Notes: generated by a model not told the origin, from the sequence alone. Positions 33,381-43,441 are shown, counted from the stretch's first letter. The stretch: 64,000 nucleotides of DNA from Lysinibacillus sp. FSL M8-0337 (GCF_038593855.1 NZ_CP151996.1:806001-870000), one strand, 5' to 3'. Program-made: numbers and translations.

Positions 33381-35903
33381 ATGTTTAAATTTAGGAAAGA
33401 ACCATTACTACGGTTTCTAAAAATTATATTTCCAATCATACTTTTAGCGATAGCGATTTACGAAATACAACAATCGCTAAGGGGGGTAAATGTAAATTTA
33501 CTGCGAAATGAAGTTAGTCAATTGCAAGTATGGGAACTGTTGTTGATTTTTTTCATTACGTTTTGTGCGATTACTCCGATGATTTTTTACGATGTTATTT
33601 TAGCAAAACTACTAGGAATTAAAATAAACAAGCGTACTTTGGTAAACAATTCATTTATCGTCAACACATTTTCGAACCTTATAGGCTTTGGTGGTTTAGT
33701 TGGTGTATTTCTACGAAATTATTTTTATTCAAAATATAAAGTGGATCGAGAAGGCTTATTAAAAAGCATTGCCACCGTTACTCTTTTTTATTTAACAGGG
33801 ATTTCATTGTTAACTTGGTTGATGTATTTATTCTTTTGGGATTTCCCAATGTTAAAAGAAATTCGCTGGTTATCAATTGCTGTCATAGTGGTCAGCTTAT
33901 ATGTTCCTGTATTTTTAGTGACGCATCTTATTCGCTATAACAAAAGAAGTGCCTTAACGTATAAATTATTCCTACAGTTATTGATTACTTCAGTTGCTGA
34001 ATGGCTTGCGGTCTTTTTGGTTATTTGGATGTTAACAATCATCATCCAAATTCCTATGGAGCTATCTACGCTAATACCAATATTTTTAATTGCCTCATGT
34101 GCTGGTATAGTAAGCATGATTCCAGGAGGGGTTGGCTCATTTGACCTTGTTTTTTTATGGGGGACGCAAAGTGTTGGAATTGCAGAAGAAAAAGTGCTCT
34201 TTTTATTAATTTTGTATCGAGTTGGCTACTTTGTCCTACCATTTTTAGTGTCCGTTCTATTATTTATGAAAGATTATTGGGAGCGTTGGAATCGGTCATG
34301 GGATGATGTGCCAAATGTTATTTTTCAAAAGATTAGTCATATGTTGTTAACCATTTTAGTATTTATCTCTGGCATTGTACTATTGTTATCAGCATCGGTA
34401 CCGGGCATTCTAAGCAGATTAAAAATCGCTCAGGAGTTTTTATCATCGCCAATTATGAATATTTCCCATCAATTGACTGTTGCGGCAGGCTTTATTCTTT
34501 TAGGATTGTGTAGGGGAATTAAATACAAAGTGAAAACGGCTTATCAACTTGCCATTATCGTGCTTAGCAGTTCGGCATTATTTTCAATTAGTAAAGGGTT
34601 TGATTATGAAGAAGCAATCTTCTTACTGATAGTCGCCGTATTGTTAATGGCATCCAAAAAACAATTTTATCGGGAAAGTTATGTCTTAACATGGGGTACT
34701 ATATTATTTGACCTTGCTGCGGTTATTTTCATTACGGCAATGTACTTATTAATAGGTTATATCAATTTACCTACCGCAAAAATTCATATACCGACTCCAT
34801 TACAATATTATATCCTTACAGATTATCGGGATTTGTTTTTCAGTGCCATGATTGGTATCCTCATCGCTTGCGCTATCTTTTACTTAGGTTATCTTACACG
34901 CGGACCTAAAAAAATGCAGAAGCTGCTATCAAAAGAACATGAAGATAAAATCCAAAGTCATCTTACGGAGTATACGGGAACGGAGTTTTCTCATCTCATT
35001 TTTTTACATGACAAATACGTATATTGGAATAAACAAAATACCGTGTTATTCTCCTATCAAATCTATGCAGATAAAATCGTGGTGCTAGGCGATCCGGTAG
35101 GTCCAGAAAGAGATTTATTATCGGCTATTCAGGAGTTTTTGGAAGTAGCAGATAGGCATGGCTATACACCTGTTTTTTATGAGATTAACAATAAGATTTT
35201 CCCTGTGTTACATGAGCATGGTTATAGCTTTTTTAAGCTTGGTGAGGAAGCGTTTGTTGATTTAGAGAGGTTCACATTTGCTGGTAAAGAAATGAAGGGC
35301 AGCAGGGCGGTAAAAAATAGATTTGAACGTGAGAAATATACGGTCTCAATATTAAGTCCGCCATACTCACAGGAGGTTATGACTGAACTTGGGGAAGTAT
35401 CAAAAAAATGGCTGCAAGGAAGGGCTGAAAAGGGATTTTCGCTTGGCTTTTTCGATGAAAATTATTTGAACACCTCAAAAATTGCTGTGTTAAGAGGAGC
35501 TGAAGGCATCATGGGCTTTGCCAGCATCATGCCCATGTATGATAATGGCGAAAGAATTTCAGTCGACCTAATGCGTTTTAAACCCGGGGCACCGTCTGGT
35601 ACGATGGATTTTATTTTCTTATCGCTCTTTCAGTGGGCGAAAGAACAAGGATATGGCGTGTTTAATATGGGCATGTCTCCGTTATCGAATGTCGGTCAAT
35701 CTAGATATTCTTTTTTAAGCGAGAAAATAGCAGCACAATTATTTTTACATGGCCAGTATTTCTATCATTTTAAAGGATTAAAAAACTTTAAATTAAAATA
35801 TGCAGATTTTTGGGAACCAAAATATGTAGCGTATCGCAAGAAATCATCGTTGCCCTTTACGATGGCACAAATTACATTATTGATTGGACGAAAGAGAAAA
35901 TAA
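33381..35903 (+). CDS. mprF: Phosphatidylglycerol lysyltransferase/flippase MprF
   Basis: 840 residues. The N-terminal ~500 residues hold about 13-14 membrane helices of the UPF0104/flippase domain (including the GVGSFDLVFLWGT segment near residue 250). The C-terminal ~330 residues are the cytosolic DUF2156 synthase with GDPVGPERDLL, an EEAFVDLERF segment and the GMSPLSNVG end block. MprF transfers lysine (or alanine) from charged tRNA to phosphatidylglycerol and flips the product outward, lowering negative surface charge and giving resistance to cationic antimicrobial peptides. GGGGAG lies ~13 nt before the ATG. Full length, no lesions seen. Confidence 0.94.
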   Translation: MFKFRKEPLLRFLKIIFPIILLAIAIYEIQQSLRGVNVNLLRNEVSQLQVWELLLIFFITFCAITPMIFYDVILAKLLGIKINKRTLVNNSFIVNTFSNLIGFGGLVGVFLRNYFYSKYKVDREGLLKSIATVTLFYLTGISLLTWLMYLFFWDFPMLKEIRWLSIAVIVVSLYVPVFLVTHLIRYNKRSALTYKLFLQLLITSVAEWLAVFLVIWMLTIIIQIPMELSTLIPIFLIASCAGIVSMIPGGVGSFDLVFLWGTQSVGIAEEKVLFLLILYRVGYFVLPFLVSVLLFMKDYWERWNRSWDDVPNVIFQKISHMLLTILVFISGIVLLLSASVPGILSRLKIAQEFLSSPIMNISHQLTVAAGFILLGLCRGIKYKVKTAYQLAIIVLSSSALFSISKGFDYEEAIFLLIVAVLLMASKKQFYRESYVLTWGTILFDLAAVIFITAMYLLIGYINLPTAKIHIPTPLQYYILTDYRDLFFSAMIGILIACAIFYLGYLTRGPKKMQKLLSKEHEDKIQSHLTEYTGTEFSHLIFLHDKYVYWNKQNTVLFSYQIYADKIVVLGDPVGPERDLLSAIQEFLEVADRHGYTPVFYEINNKIFPVLHEHGYSFFKLGEEAFVDLERFTFAGKEMKGSRAVKNRFEREKYTVSILSPPYSQEVMTELGEVSKKWLQGRAEKGFSLGFFDENYLNTSKIAVLRGAEGIMGFASIMPMYDNGERISVDLMRFKPGAPSGTMDFIFLSLFQWAKEQGYGVFNMGMSPLSNVGQSRYSFLSEKIAAQLFLHGQYFYHFKGLKNFKLKYADFWEPKYVAYRKKSSLPFTMAQITLLIGRKRK

Positions 35904-35929
35904 GTGAGTTGAAAATTGCACGGTTAAGT

Positions 35930-36099
35930 TTGGTCAGCAAACAAGCGCATGATTCGCGTTGGAGAGAAATTTAGGAATGCAATTGGAAGCGAATATTCGC
36001 AAAGTGCGTTATTATGAGGGAGTTTATTATGATTCCATTCGCATGGGGATGTTAAGAGAAGAATGGGACGCACAAAAAGAATGTTTTATAACTGAATAA
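35930..36099 (+). pseudogene. C-terminal fragment of a GNAT acetyltransferase gene
   Basis: From 35971 the frame reads LGMQLEANIRKVRYYEG, then YYDSIRMGMLREEW and a stop at 36099, which is the conserved C-terminal half-helix and strand of RimJ/RimL-type acetyltransferases. Just upstream another frame gives IRVGEK, which joins KLGMQLE if one T near 35970 is removed. No start codon or N-terminal domain is present. It sits directly after mprF and before an intact GNAT gene, so it may be the leftover of a former tandem copy. Confidence 0.65.
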
Positions 36100-36133
36100 T
36101 ATGTTAGGAATTAAAAGAGTGGCTAAGATAATG

Positions 36134-36170
36134 GACTGCATTCAAGATTAAATTGGATGTAGTCTTTTTT
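36134..36170 (+). terminator. Terminator after mprF/GNAT fragment
   Basis: GACTGCATTCAA pairs with TTGGATGTAGTC (two G-U) around a 7-nt loop; TTTTTT follows. Confidence 0.82.
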
Positions 36171-36250
36171 ATGGTAAAGTTGTAAAAATATATTTGATTT
36201 TACCGCATGCCTTTGTCATAATAAAGAAAATTCTAATAATGAGGAATAAT

Positions 36251-36739
36251 ATGTTAATAACTAAAAATTGTATAATAGAGTCTTTAAAGCCACACCATCA
36301 AGAGGATATTTTTTCTTTATATTGTAATCAGGATGTTAGAGCATTCCTTGGAGGGATTCCAGATAAAAACTATATTCTTTCTTCTTTTAACAGCATGCTA
36401 CAATCATCATTTCCTAATTCATACTTTTACATATCATTAAAGAATACGAATGATTTCATTGGTCTAGTATCGATTGATGAATACCATGAACACACAACAT
36501 ATGAGCTTAGCTATCAATTTTTGCCGCCATATTGGGGCAAAGGTTACGCCCAAGAAGTTTTAACTGCGGTCATCTATTATGGATTTACTAGTTTACAATT
36601 GTCAAAGTTAGTAGCAGAAACACAGACTGCCAATATTGCCTCTTGTCGGGTACTTGAAAAAATAGGTATGGAAAAAGTACAAGTATTAGAAAGATTTGGT
36701 CAGGAACAAGCTGTTTATCAGTTATTAAACACAAAGTAA
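36251..36739 (+). CDS. GNAT-family N-acetyltransferase (RimJ/RimL type)
   Basis: 162 residues. Motif A of the acetyl-CoA site is seen in LPPYWGKGYAQEVLTAVIYY (the Q/R-x-x-G-x-A element), followed by VAETQTANIASCRVLEKIGM, the usual RimJ/RimL late block. GAGGA lies 5-6 nt ahead of ATG 36251, so the 19-residue longer reading from 36194 is not preferred. Such enzymes acetylate ribosomal protein N-termini, small amines or antibiotics; the substrate cannot be read from sequence. Confidence 0.85.
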   Translation: MLITKNCIIESLKPHHQEDIFSLYCNQDVRAFLGGIPDKNYILSSFNSMLQSSFPNSYFYISLKNTNDFIGLVSIDEYHEHTTYELSYQFLPPYWGKGYAQEVLTAVIYYGFTSLQLSKLVAETQTANIASCRVLEKIGMEKVQVLERFGQEQAVYQLLNTK

Positions 36740-36780
36740 ATAATGGTCGTTGAAAGTAAAGAAAAAGATAGGGATAGCAG

Positions 36781-36915
36781 ATGGACAATTATATTCAATA
36801 CAATGCTAATCAACATAACGAGGTCATTATTGCCATTCCAGCTCTTGGAGAACGTAAAGAAATGTATGCCCCACTAGCTAAGTCATTATCCGTATATGGG
36901 CATTTCATCATATAG
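36781..36915 (+). pseudogene. N-terminal remnant of an alpha/beta-hydrolase gene
   Basis: A 44-codon reading (MDNYIQYNANQHNE, then VIIAIPALGERKEM and YGHFII) ends at a TAG. Directly after the stop another frame reads VRIFDVPGT, resembling the F-D-x-P-G segment that follows in hydrolases, so a frameshift is likely. The remainder of the gene is missing; a dispersed repeat motif (36931) and a terminator come next. A real 44-residue peptide is possible but less likely. Confidence 0.5.
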
Positions 36916-36930
36916 TCCGCATATTTGATG

Positions 36931-36950
36931 TGCCAGGCACCCAAACAATT
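36931..36950 (+). repeat. Dispersed 20-bp motif
   Basis: TGCCAGGCACCCAAACAATT, one base different from the complement of the copy at 12200-12219. It coincides with the end of the decayed hydrolase fragment. Confidence 0.65.
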
Positions 36951-36958
36951 CTTTAAAA

Positions 36959-36992
36959 AAAGAGAGTGCTCCATTGTAGGAGCACTCTCTTT
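36959..36992. terminator. Bidirectional terminator between hydrolase fragment and RND exporter gene
   Basis: Perfect 14-bp stem AAAGAGAGTGCTCC/GGAGCACTCTCTTT, 6-nt loop, A-run before and TTT after; serves as terminator for the minus-strand exporter gene. Confidence 0.85.
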
Positions 36993-37012
36993 CATATTGT
37001 TGCTTGTATGCA

Positions 37013-40000
37013 TTAGTTTTCTTCAACATCTTTACGGTTTTTCTTTAACATTTTGGATAGCATTTCATAGACAATTGGAACGACTACTAATGTTAATAAT
37101 GTTGAAGATAATAAACCGCCAATTACTGTAATCGCTAGGTCTTTCGAAATTAGCCCACTACCGCCATTACCAATTGCCATTGGAATCATTGCACCAATTG
37201 TTGCAATGGCAGTCATTAAAATTGGACGTAAACGTGTTGCGCCTGCTTCTAAAATGGCCTCACGCATCCCAAGCCCGTCGCGTTCCATATGGATAATACG
37301 GTCCACAAGTACGATGGCATTGGTTACAACGATACCGATTAACATTAAGAGACCCATCATAACGGAGACAGAAATCGTTTGATTTGTGACATATAAGCCA
37401 ACAAATGCGCCAATAACTGCAAATGGTAATGAGAAGAGGATAGCAAACGGTGCTAAACCTTCACCGAACGTTACGACAAGAATAAAGTAAACGATAGCGA
37501 TGGCTGCTAACATCGCAATACCTAGTTGTGTAAATGTTTCTTGCATATCTGCCGCTACACCGGATACACCTGTTGTCACACCTTTAGGTAAGTCTAATTT
37601 ATCGATCTTTTTATCTGCTGCAGACGTTGCTTTTGAAATATCATCGCCAATAATTGTAGCAGATACAGTTGCGAAATATTCACCTTTTGAACGCGATAGT
37701 GAATTTAGTGTAGTACCTTCTTCAACGTTAACTAACTCACCGATTGTCATCATTGTACCTAAAGTCGTTTTAATTTCAGTTTTTAAAACATCATCGATTG
37801 ATAAGGCTGCTGCCTTGGCATCGCGTTTAACAATGACGTTAATGTCTTTGCCATCACGTTCAACTGTTGTTAACACTTCTTGCGAAGCAGTAGAATTTAA
37901 AGCCATGACAATTTGTGCAGTCGTTAAACCATATTGTAAGACATTTTTTTGCTCTACTTTTAAGACATGTTCTACATACGGATCTTCATAATCAGACTTC
38001 ACATCTTCTAGACCTTTTACATCTTTAAGCGATCCTTCAACATCTTTAACTGCGCTACGTAACTTATTTAAGTCTTCACTGTATAATGTGTAACTTACTT
38101 CGTTTGAAGCCATAGATGTTGATGAGAAGTTTTGGCTTTTCCATTCGCCTGATTGGTCAAGATTAAATATATAGTCTTCTACTTCTTCACGAGCAGCAGG
38201 GAAGTCTTCCATCTCTGGGTCAAAGATGAGGTACATTAATGCACCACCAGCTCCGCCACCCATCATCATTGCTGTTGGATCTGCGTTTGTAGCATCAGTG
38301 ATTGAAACTTGTAAAATATCAATATCTTTACGTTTCATTAATTCTTTTTCAACTTGTGCTACATTTGCTTCTGTTTCATCAGCTAGCTCGCCAGTACCAG
38401 GTGTATATGTTAAATACATGACCTTTTCCTCTTGAGAGCCCATGAAACTAAAGCCGATTAATGGTGTTAAAGCAAGTGAACCAACAAGCATTAAAATTGC
38501 AATCGTAGACGTAATGATTTTATGATTTAATGCTTTTTCTAATACACCTCTGTACCAATTAGCTAGTTTACCAACTTCTTGATGCTGGCTTTCCTTTTTC
38601 TCTCCGTAGATTTTTTTACGGAATAAGAAGTGGGATAAAGCTGGTACTATGGTAATTGCTACTATTAATGACGCACCTAAAGCAAATGTCATCGTTAATG
38701 CGAAAGGCATAAATAATTCGCCAACCATACCGCCTACAAAAATAAGTGGGGCAAATACCGCTACCGTCACTAATGTAGAAGACAAGATTGGTTTAAACAT
38801 TTCAATAGTTGCTTCACGAATCAGTGCGCGACCTGTTAATTTTTCTTGTTTTAAATGGATACGTCGATAAATATTTTCTACTACGACAATGGAGTCATCA
38901 ATTACACGTCCAATGGCGACAGTGATTGCACCGAGCGTCATAATATTTAACGTAATATCCATCCAGTTTAATAATAGTAATGCCATGAAGACGGAAACTG
39001 GAATTGAAATAATCGAAATAATAGTAGATTTGAAATCGCGTAAGAATAATAAGATAATTAAAACAGCGATTGCGCCACCGAATACCGCTTTTTCAATCAT
39101 TGTGAAGACTGAATCTTCAATCGGAGCACCTTGGTCAAGTGAAATATCTATTTTTAAGCCGTCAATTCTTTTTTCTTCATCCTTTATCAGATCTTTTACG
39201 GCATTGACAACCGTTACTGTATTTGCATCTTGACTTTTTACGATTTGAATCGCAATGGCATCTTTACCATTTGTACGTGATACAGATTGTACTTTACCTT
39301 CAACTTCAATCGTTGCAATATCACCTAAGCGAACGAAAGGAGAAGGTTGTATAGCTGAAGGTGTGACAGGTATTAATAAATCTTTTAATTCATCGATAGA
39401 TTTAACTTTACCATCTACGGAAACCGCTTGTTCACCAACCGTAAACTGATATAAACCGAGTGATAATGACATATCACTTGCTTGAATCATTTGCTTGACT
39501 GCATCTTCAGTTAAGCCAAGAGCAGCCATTTTTTCTTCGTCATATTTAAACGAAACTTCTTCAATGTGTTGACCAGTAATCGTTGCTGACGCAACACCGT
39601 CGATTTTTTCGATTTTAGGAAGTAATAAATCTTCTACTGTTGATGTTAGGTCAACAATGTCTTCCTTCGAACTACTCACAGATAATGCGACAACCGGCAT
39701 CATGTTCATACTAATGGCCATGATTGTTGGTTCTTGCGCGCCTTCAGGCAGTTTGACATTATCGAGAGCAGATTCTAACTGACGTTTCTTTTCATCCATA
39801 TCAATGCCATAGTCATACTCGACTTGCACTTGGGCAACATTTGAAGAGGAAGTGGAATAAACTGCTTTAACATCCTCTAAACTTTCAACGGATTTTTCAA
39901 ATGGAATAGAAAGTTCATTCATGACTTGTTCAGGCGTGGCACCTGGATACACGCCCATTACAATTAAGTATGGAATCGATATATCAGGGATTGATTCCAT

Positions 40001-40108
40001 TTTCATTCTTGTACCTGAATAAATACCTGAGACAGTGATGATAATTGTTAATAACCACACTGCCAATTTGTTTTTCAATACAAAATTAACTAAACCTTTC
40101 ACCTTCAC
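37013..40108 (-). CDS. swrC: RND-family efflux permease (SwrC/AcrB-like)
   Basis: 1031 residues, normal for the family: 12 helices with two large external domains between helices 1-2 and 7-8. The proton-relay motif in helix 4 is GRVIDDSIVVVENIYRR, and a corresponding GIVVTNAIVLVDRI lies in the second half. Like the Gram-positive SwrC/YerP it has no periplasmic adaptor gene beside it. SwrC exports surfactin and gives resistance to it and to other toxic compounds in B. subtilis. The GTG start at 40108 follows AAAGGGTAGG. The divergent TetR gene and the operator in the promoter reproduce the yerO-swrC arrangement. Confidence 0.88.
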   Translation of the reverse strand: MKVKGLVNFVLKNKLAVWLLTIIITVSGIYSGTRMKMESIPDISIPYLIVMGVYPGATPEQVMNELSIPFEKSVESLEDVKAVYSTSSSNVAQVQVEYDYGIDMDEKKRQLESALDNVKLPEGAQEPTIMAISMNMMPVVALSVSSSKEDIVDLTSTVEDLLLPKIEKIDGVASATITGQHIEEVSFKYDEEKMAALGLTEDAVKQMIQASDMSLSLGLYQFTVGEQAVSVDGKVKSIDELKDLLIPVTPSAIQPSPFVRLGDIATIEVEGKVQSVSRTNGKDAIAIQIVKSQDANTVTVVNAVKDLIKDEEKRIDGLKIDISLDQGAPIEDSVFTMIEKAVFGGAIAVLIILLFLRDFKSTIISIISIPVSVFMALLLLNWMDITLNIMTLGAITVAIGRVIDDSIVVVENIYRRIHLKQEKLTGRALIREATIEMFKPILSSTLVTVAVFAPLIFVGGMVGELFMPFALTMTFALGASLIVAITIVPALSHFLFRKKIYGEKKESQHQEVGKLANWYRGVLEKALNHKIITSTIAILMLVGSLALTPLIGFSFMGSQEEKVMYLTYTPGTGELADETEANVAQVEKELMKRKDIDILQVSITDATNADPTAMMMGGGAGGALMYLIFDPEMEDFPAAREEVEDYIFNLDQSGEWKSQNFSSTSMASNEVSYTLYSEDLNKLRSAVKDVEGSLKDVKGLEDVKSDYEDPYVEHVLKVEQKNVLQYGLTTAQIVMALNSTASQEVLTTVERDGKDINVIVKRDAKAAALSIDDVLKTEIKTTLGTMMTIGELVNVEEGTTLNSLSRSKGEYFATVSATIIGDDISKATSAADKKIDKLDLPKGVTTGVSGVAADMQETFTQLGIAMLAAIAIVYFILVVTFGEGLAPFAILFSLPFAVIGAFVGLYVTNQTISVSVMMGLLMLIGIVVTNAIVLVDRIIHMERDGLGMREAILEAGATRLRPILMTAIATIGAMIPMAIGNGGSGLISKDLAITVIGGLLSSTLLTLVVVPIVYEMLSKMLKKNRKDVEEN

Positions 40109-40141
40109 ACCTACCCTTTATTGACTTACTAGATTCAATTA

Positions 40142-40173
40142 TTTATACTAATGACTAATCAGTCATTTGTCAA
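40142..40173 (-). promoter_or_regulatory. Promoter of the RND exporter
   Basis: On the minus strand TTGACA (40173-40168) is followed by TAGTAT (40150-40145, spacer 17) or TATAAA (40147-40142, spacer 20). The TetR-type palindrome occupies the spacer. Confidence 0.6.
40151..40166. promoter_or_regulatory. TetR operator between exporter and regulator genes
   Basis: ATGACTAATCAGTCAT has perfect arms ATGACT/AGTCAT around AATC. It lies exactly between the -35 and -10 boxes of the exporter promoter and 36 bp before the regulator gene, so it can control both directions. Confidence 0.78.
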
Positions 40174-40201
40174 CGAAATGCATTAGGAGAGATTTAAAAA
40201 T

Positions 40202-41035
40202 ATGTTAAAAAAGCAATTAATTATGGAGAAAGCATTAGAGCTATTCTCTGAACAAGGCTTTGAAGCAACATCTGTACAGCAAATTACGGAACGCTGTGGG
40301 ATTTCTAAAGGGGCATTTTATTTGTCTTTTAAAACAAAAGATGAGCTTCTTTTCTCAATGGTTGACTACTACTTGCAGCAATTTATCGCAGACATTGACC
40401 ACGTAGTCAGAAATTCAAATAAAAAAGATGTCATGCTGGTTGATTTCTACAAAAATATTTTTCAAGCATTCAAAAAACATGCAGCATCGTCACGTGTTTT
40501 TTTTAATGAAAAGGTATTTCTTACAAATAAAGAGTTGTTTCAAAAAGTGAGTGCCTATGAAGCAGATATGTCGAAGTCTATTGTCCAAATGCTTGAACAG
40601 TTGTATCGTGAAGAGCTGCAAGAGACAAAGTACGATGTTATGTATTGTGTAAAAGGGTTTATGAAAAGTTATGCCGAGCTATTTATATTTTCTGATTTAC
40701 CGCTCGACTTAGATCAGTTGGCGCAATCTTTAGCGGAAAAGACCGATATAATTGCTCGACATACGACAATCCCTTTTATTACCGAAGAACTGGCTCAATT
40801 AGTAGCAAGACCATGTGATCAAGAAATAACGCAGGAATCGCTTTTACAGTTAATTGATCAAAGTATTCATAATTTAGAGCCGTCTATTGAACGAGAATCT
40901 TTGGAGCTTTTAAAAAATCAAGTTGAGCATACGACATATAGTCAAGCGATTATAAAAGGTTTAATTGAAAATATTCGTCTGCAGCCGGGGTGTCAATGGG
41001 TCGTATATGTATTGGATAAATACTTTCAGTTGTAA
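40202..41035 (+). CDS. yerO: TetR-family repressor of the RND exporter (YerO-like)
   Basis: 277 residues, longer than most TetR proteins. The N-terminal helix-turn-helix is LFSEQGFEATSVQQITERCG followed by KGAFYLSFKTKDEL. The C-terminal half is helical and divergent, with an extra ~80 residues. It is transcribed away from the exporter gene with a palindromic operator between. In B. subtilis YerO represses swrC, and the same arrangement here supports that role. GGAGAG precedes the ATG. Confidence 0.88.
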   Translation: MLKKQLIMEKALELFSEQGFEATSVQQITERCGISKGAFYLSFKTKDELLFSMVDYYLQQFIADIDHVVRNSNKKDVMLVDFYKNIFQAFKKHAASSRVFFNEKVFLTNKELFQKVSAYEADMSKSIVQMLEQLYREELQETKYDVMYCVKGFMKSYAELFIFSDLPLDLDQLAQSLAEKTDIIARHTTIPFITEELAQLVARPCDQEITQESLLQLIDQSIHNLEPSIERESLELLKNQVEHTTYSQAIIKGLIENIRLQPGCQWVVYVLDKYFQL

Positions 41036-41042
41036 TTGTTGA

Positions 41043-41090
41043 AATAGAATTGTTCACAGTTTTGTTATTGTGGATAATTCTATTTTTTTG
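41043..41090 (+). terminator. Terminator after the TetR gene
   Basis: 16-bp arms at 41043-41058 and 41069-41084 (two G-U pairs), 10-nt loop, then TTTTT. Confidence 0.82.
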
Positions 41091-41363
41091 TACTTGTTTT
41101 TGAAAAGAGATGTTGCAATTTTTCAAGTGGATATTACTATATACGTAAAACATTGTAGGAGGTTTCAAAATTTTAGAAATTTATTAAAACACATAAAATT
41201 TTTTGGACGTGGGACAAAGTGAGTGTTATCGGTCTGCAAAACGGTGGATTTTGCGACAAAGAGTCCATGGGAAAGGTCCTGTTTAAAACGATTCAAATCC
41301 ATAGAGGCGATTTGAAAAAATGATATTACTTTATCAAAGTAAGATAGAGTTTCTATGCAAAAA
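41091..41363. other. Gene-poor gap between TetR gene and rnjA
   Basis: No convincing gene. AGGAGG at 41158-41163 is followed only by ATT and a short frame, with no ATG, GTG or TTG at usable distance. A 33-codon frame from a GTG near 41219 lacks a ribosome site. Possibly the remains of a small gene. Confidence 0.4.
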
Positions 41364-41395
41364 AAGAAGCTACGCATTAATCGCGTAGCTTCTTA
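41364..41395 (-). terminator. Terminator of rpoY-rnjA
   Basis: GAAGCTACGC/GCGTAGCTTC stem with 7-nt loop; on the minus strand TTTTTTT follows, 11 bp past the rnjA stop. Confidence 0.88.
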
Positions 41396-41405
41396 ATATA
41401 GAAGT

Positions 41406-43073
41406 TTATACTTCCATAATAATCGGTAAAATCATTGGACGACGTTTTGTTTTCTCAAATAAATAAGGTCCTAAAACATCAGTGATTTCATTTTTAAGTT
41501 CAGTCCATTGAGGTGTTTTACCTTGGATGGTTTCATTTAAATGACGATTTAGCATTTTTTGTGCTTCATTAATCATTGTGCCAGACTCACGCATATAGAC
41601 AAATCCTCGTGAAATAATATCAGGCCCTGAAACGATTTTTTGGTTTTCCATGTCAACGCTGACAACAACAATGACTAACCCTTCTTCGGAAAGGATACGA
41701 CGATCACGTAAGACAATATTACCGATGTCTCCAATACCATTGCCGTCAATATAGACATCACCAGAAGGGATGCGACCTGCCACATGTGCTTCATTTGCAC
41801 TTAATGCCAAAACATCGCCATTTTCCATGACGAAAGTATTTTCCAGTGGAACATCACAATCTTCTGCTAAATGCGTATGCATTTTTAGCATACGGAATTC
41901 ACCGTGAATAGGCATAAAGAATTTTGGTTTCATCAGTCGTAGCATAAGCTTTTGTTCTTCTTGTGAACCGTGACCAGAAGTATGGATATTATTTAATGCA
42001 CCGTGAATAACTTCTGCGCCAGCGCGGAACAGTAAATTGATAATTTTATTGACGCTAACCGTATTCCCTGGTACTGGTGAAGAAGAGAAGACAACTGTAT
42101 CGCCAGGCTGGATTTGAATTTGACGGTGTGTACCATTGGCAATACGAGATAGTGCTGCCATTGGTTCACCTTGTGAGCCTGTACATAAAATCATTACTTC
42201 ATTAGCAGGTAAACGGTTAATGCTTTGCGCATCAATAAAAGTATCTTTTGGTGCGTTGATGTAGCCTAGCTCACGGCCGATTGTAATGGCATTATCCATA
42301 GATCGACCGAATACAGCGATTTTTCGTCCGTATTTAATGGCAGCATCTGTTGCTTGTTGTAAGCGGTGAATATTGGATGCAAATGTTGCGAAAATAATAC
42401 GACTGTCAACCTTGCGGAAGATTTCATCGATACTTTTTCCAACTGTACGTTCAGACATTGTGAAATTTGGTTTTTCAGCATTCGTACTATCAGATAATAG
42501 GCAAAGAACGCCGTCACGTCCGATTTCAGCCATTTTTGTTAAGTTTGCAGGCTCTCCTACAGGTGTAAAGTCGAATTTAAAGTCACCTGTATGCACGATA
42601 TTGCCTGGAGGTGTTTTAACGACGATACCGTAAGCATCTGGAATACTATGCGTTGTTCTAAAGAAGCTGACAGATGTCTTTCTAAATTTAATAATATCTT
42701 CTTCTTTAATTTCGATTAGTTTTGTTGTACGTAGTAAACCATGCTCTTCTAGTTTATTGCGCAATAAGCCAAGTGCAAGCTTACCTCCATAAACAGGAAC
42801 ATTTACTTGACGTAGTAAATAAGGGATACCACCAATATGGTCTTCGTGTCCGTGCGTAATAAATAGCCCTTTAATTTTATCTACGTTTCGTACTAAATAC
42901 GTGTAATCTGGAATAACATAGTCAATTCCAAGTAAATCGTCTTCAGGAAATTTTATACCGGCATCAATTAAGATGATTTCATCTTGAAATTGAACGCCGT
43001 AAGTATTTTTGCCGATTTCGCCCAGTCCGCCGAGCGCGAAAACAGCTGCTTGGTCATTTTTAACAAACTTCAT
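41406..43073 (-). CDS. rnjA: Ribonuclease J1
   Basis: 555 residues. The metallo-beta-lactamase core has [14 protein letters not shown] (metal motif 2, residues about 74-87) and HTGDFKFD; the beta-CASP insert carries [10 protein letters not shown] and the C-terminal part IHGEFRM and SGHGSQEE. RNase J1 is the 5'-3' exonuclease and endonuclease of mRNA decay and rRNA maturation in Firmicutes, essential or nearly so. It starts 5 bp after the rpoY stop, an arrangement conserved in Bacilli (ykzG-ykqC). Start ATG 43073. Confidence 0.97.
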   Translation of the reverse strand: MKFVKNDQAAVFALGGLGEIGKNTYGVQFQDEIILIDAGIKFPEDDLLGIDYVIPDYTYLVRNVDKIKGLFITHGHEDHIGGIPYLLRQVNVPVYGGKLALGLLRNKLEEHGLLRTTKLIEIKEEDIIKFRKTSVSFFRTTHSIPDAYGIVVKTPPGNIVHTGDFKFDFTPVGEPANLTKMAEIGRDGVLCLLSDSTNAEKPNFTMSERTVGKSIDEIFRKVDSRIIFATFASNIHRLQQATDAAIKYGRKIAVFGRSMDNAITIGRELGYINAPKDTFIDAQSINRLPANEVMILCTGSQGEPMAALSRIANGTHRQIQIQPGDTVVFSSSPVPGNTVSVNKIINLLFRAGAEVIHGALNNIHTSGHGSQEEQKLMLRLMKPKFFMPIHGEFRMLKMHTHLAEDCDVPLENTFVMENGDVLALSANEAHVAGRIPSGDVYIDGNGIGDIGNIVLRDRRILSEEGLVIVVVSVDMENQKIVSGPDIISRGFVYMRESGTMINEAQKMLNRHLNETIQGKTPQWTELKNEITDVLGPYLFEKTKRRPMILPIIMEV

Positions 43074-43078
43074 GTTTG

Positions 43079-43288
43079 TTAAATTTCCTCCAAGATGAAG
43101 TTCGGACTTGCTTGTTCGTACTCTAAATAGTTACCTTCAAGCAGTTGAATGAACTCAATGTTGTAATGACGGTCTTGTAACTTTTGACGTACTTCACGTT
43201 CTGAAGCAGCTTCAAGGTATAGACTTTTAGTGTTTTCGCGAACTGGAATCTCATTTGCTTTTTCTTGATAATAAACTTTGTAAATCAT
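43079..43288 (-). CDS. rpoY: RNA polymerase epsilon subunit RpoY
   Basis: 69 residues, the family length. [19 protein letters not shown] and SLYLEA at the start and [18 protein letters not shown] near the end are the RpoY (DUF1447, YkzG) signature. The protein is a small accessory subunit of RNA polymerase in Firmicutes. ATG 43288 has AAAGGAG 8 nt upstream; an in-frame start at 43342 adds unrelated residues. It precedes rnjA by 5 bp. A weak promoter (TTCATT-17-TATACT on the minus strand, -10 at 43380-43375) lies ~85 bp upstream. Confidence 0.94.
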   Translation of the reverse strand: MIYKVYYQEKANEIPVRENTKSLYLEAASEREVRQKLQDRHYNIEFIQLLEGNYLEYEQASPNFILEEI

Positions 43289-43441
43289 AGTTTGCTCTCC
43301 TTTGATTGCGTACATTATTATTGCACATTTGGCTATTACCACACACGTACTACAAGAAAAAATCGCGAATTTCTAGTATACTTTAGACGAATAAAGAAAT
43401 GAACGTTTGAATTTCTTGTATCTCAATACTTTAATCTTGCA

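Noticed and set aside
41219..41320. 33-codon frame from a GTG in the gap before rnjA
   Set aside because: No ribosome site and no recognisable features; noted only as a possible relic.
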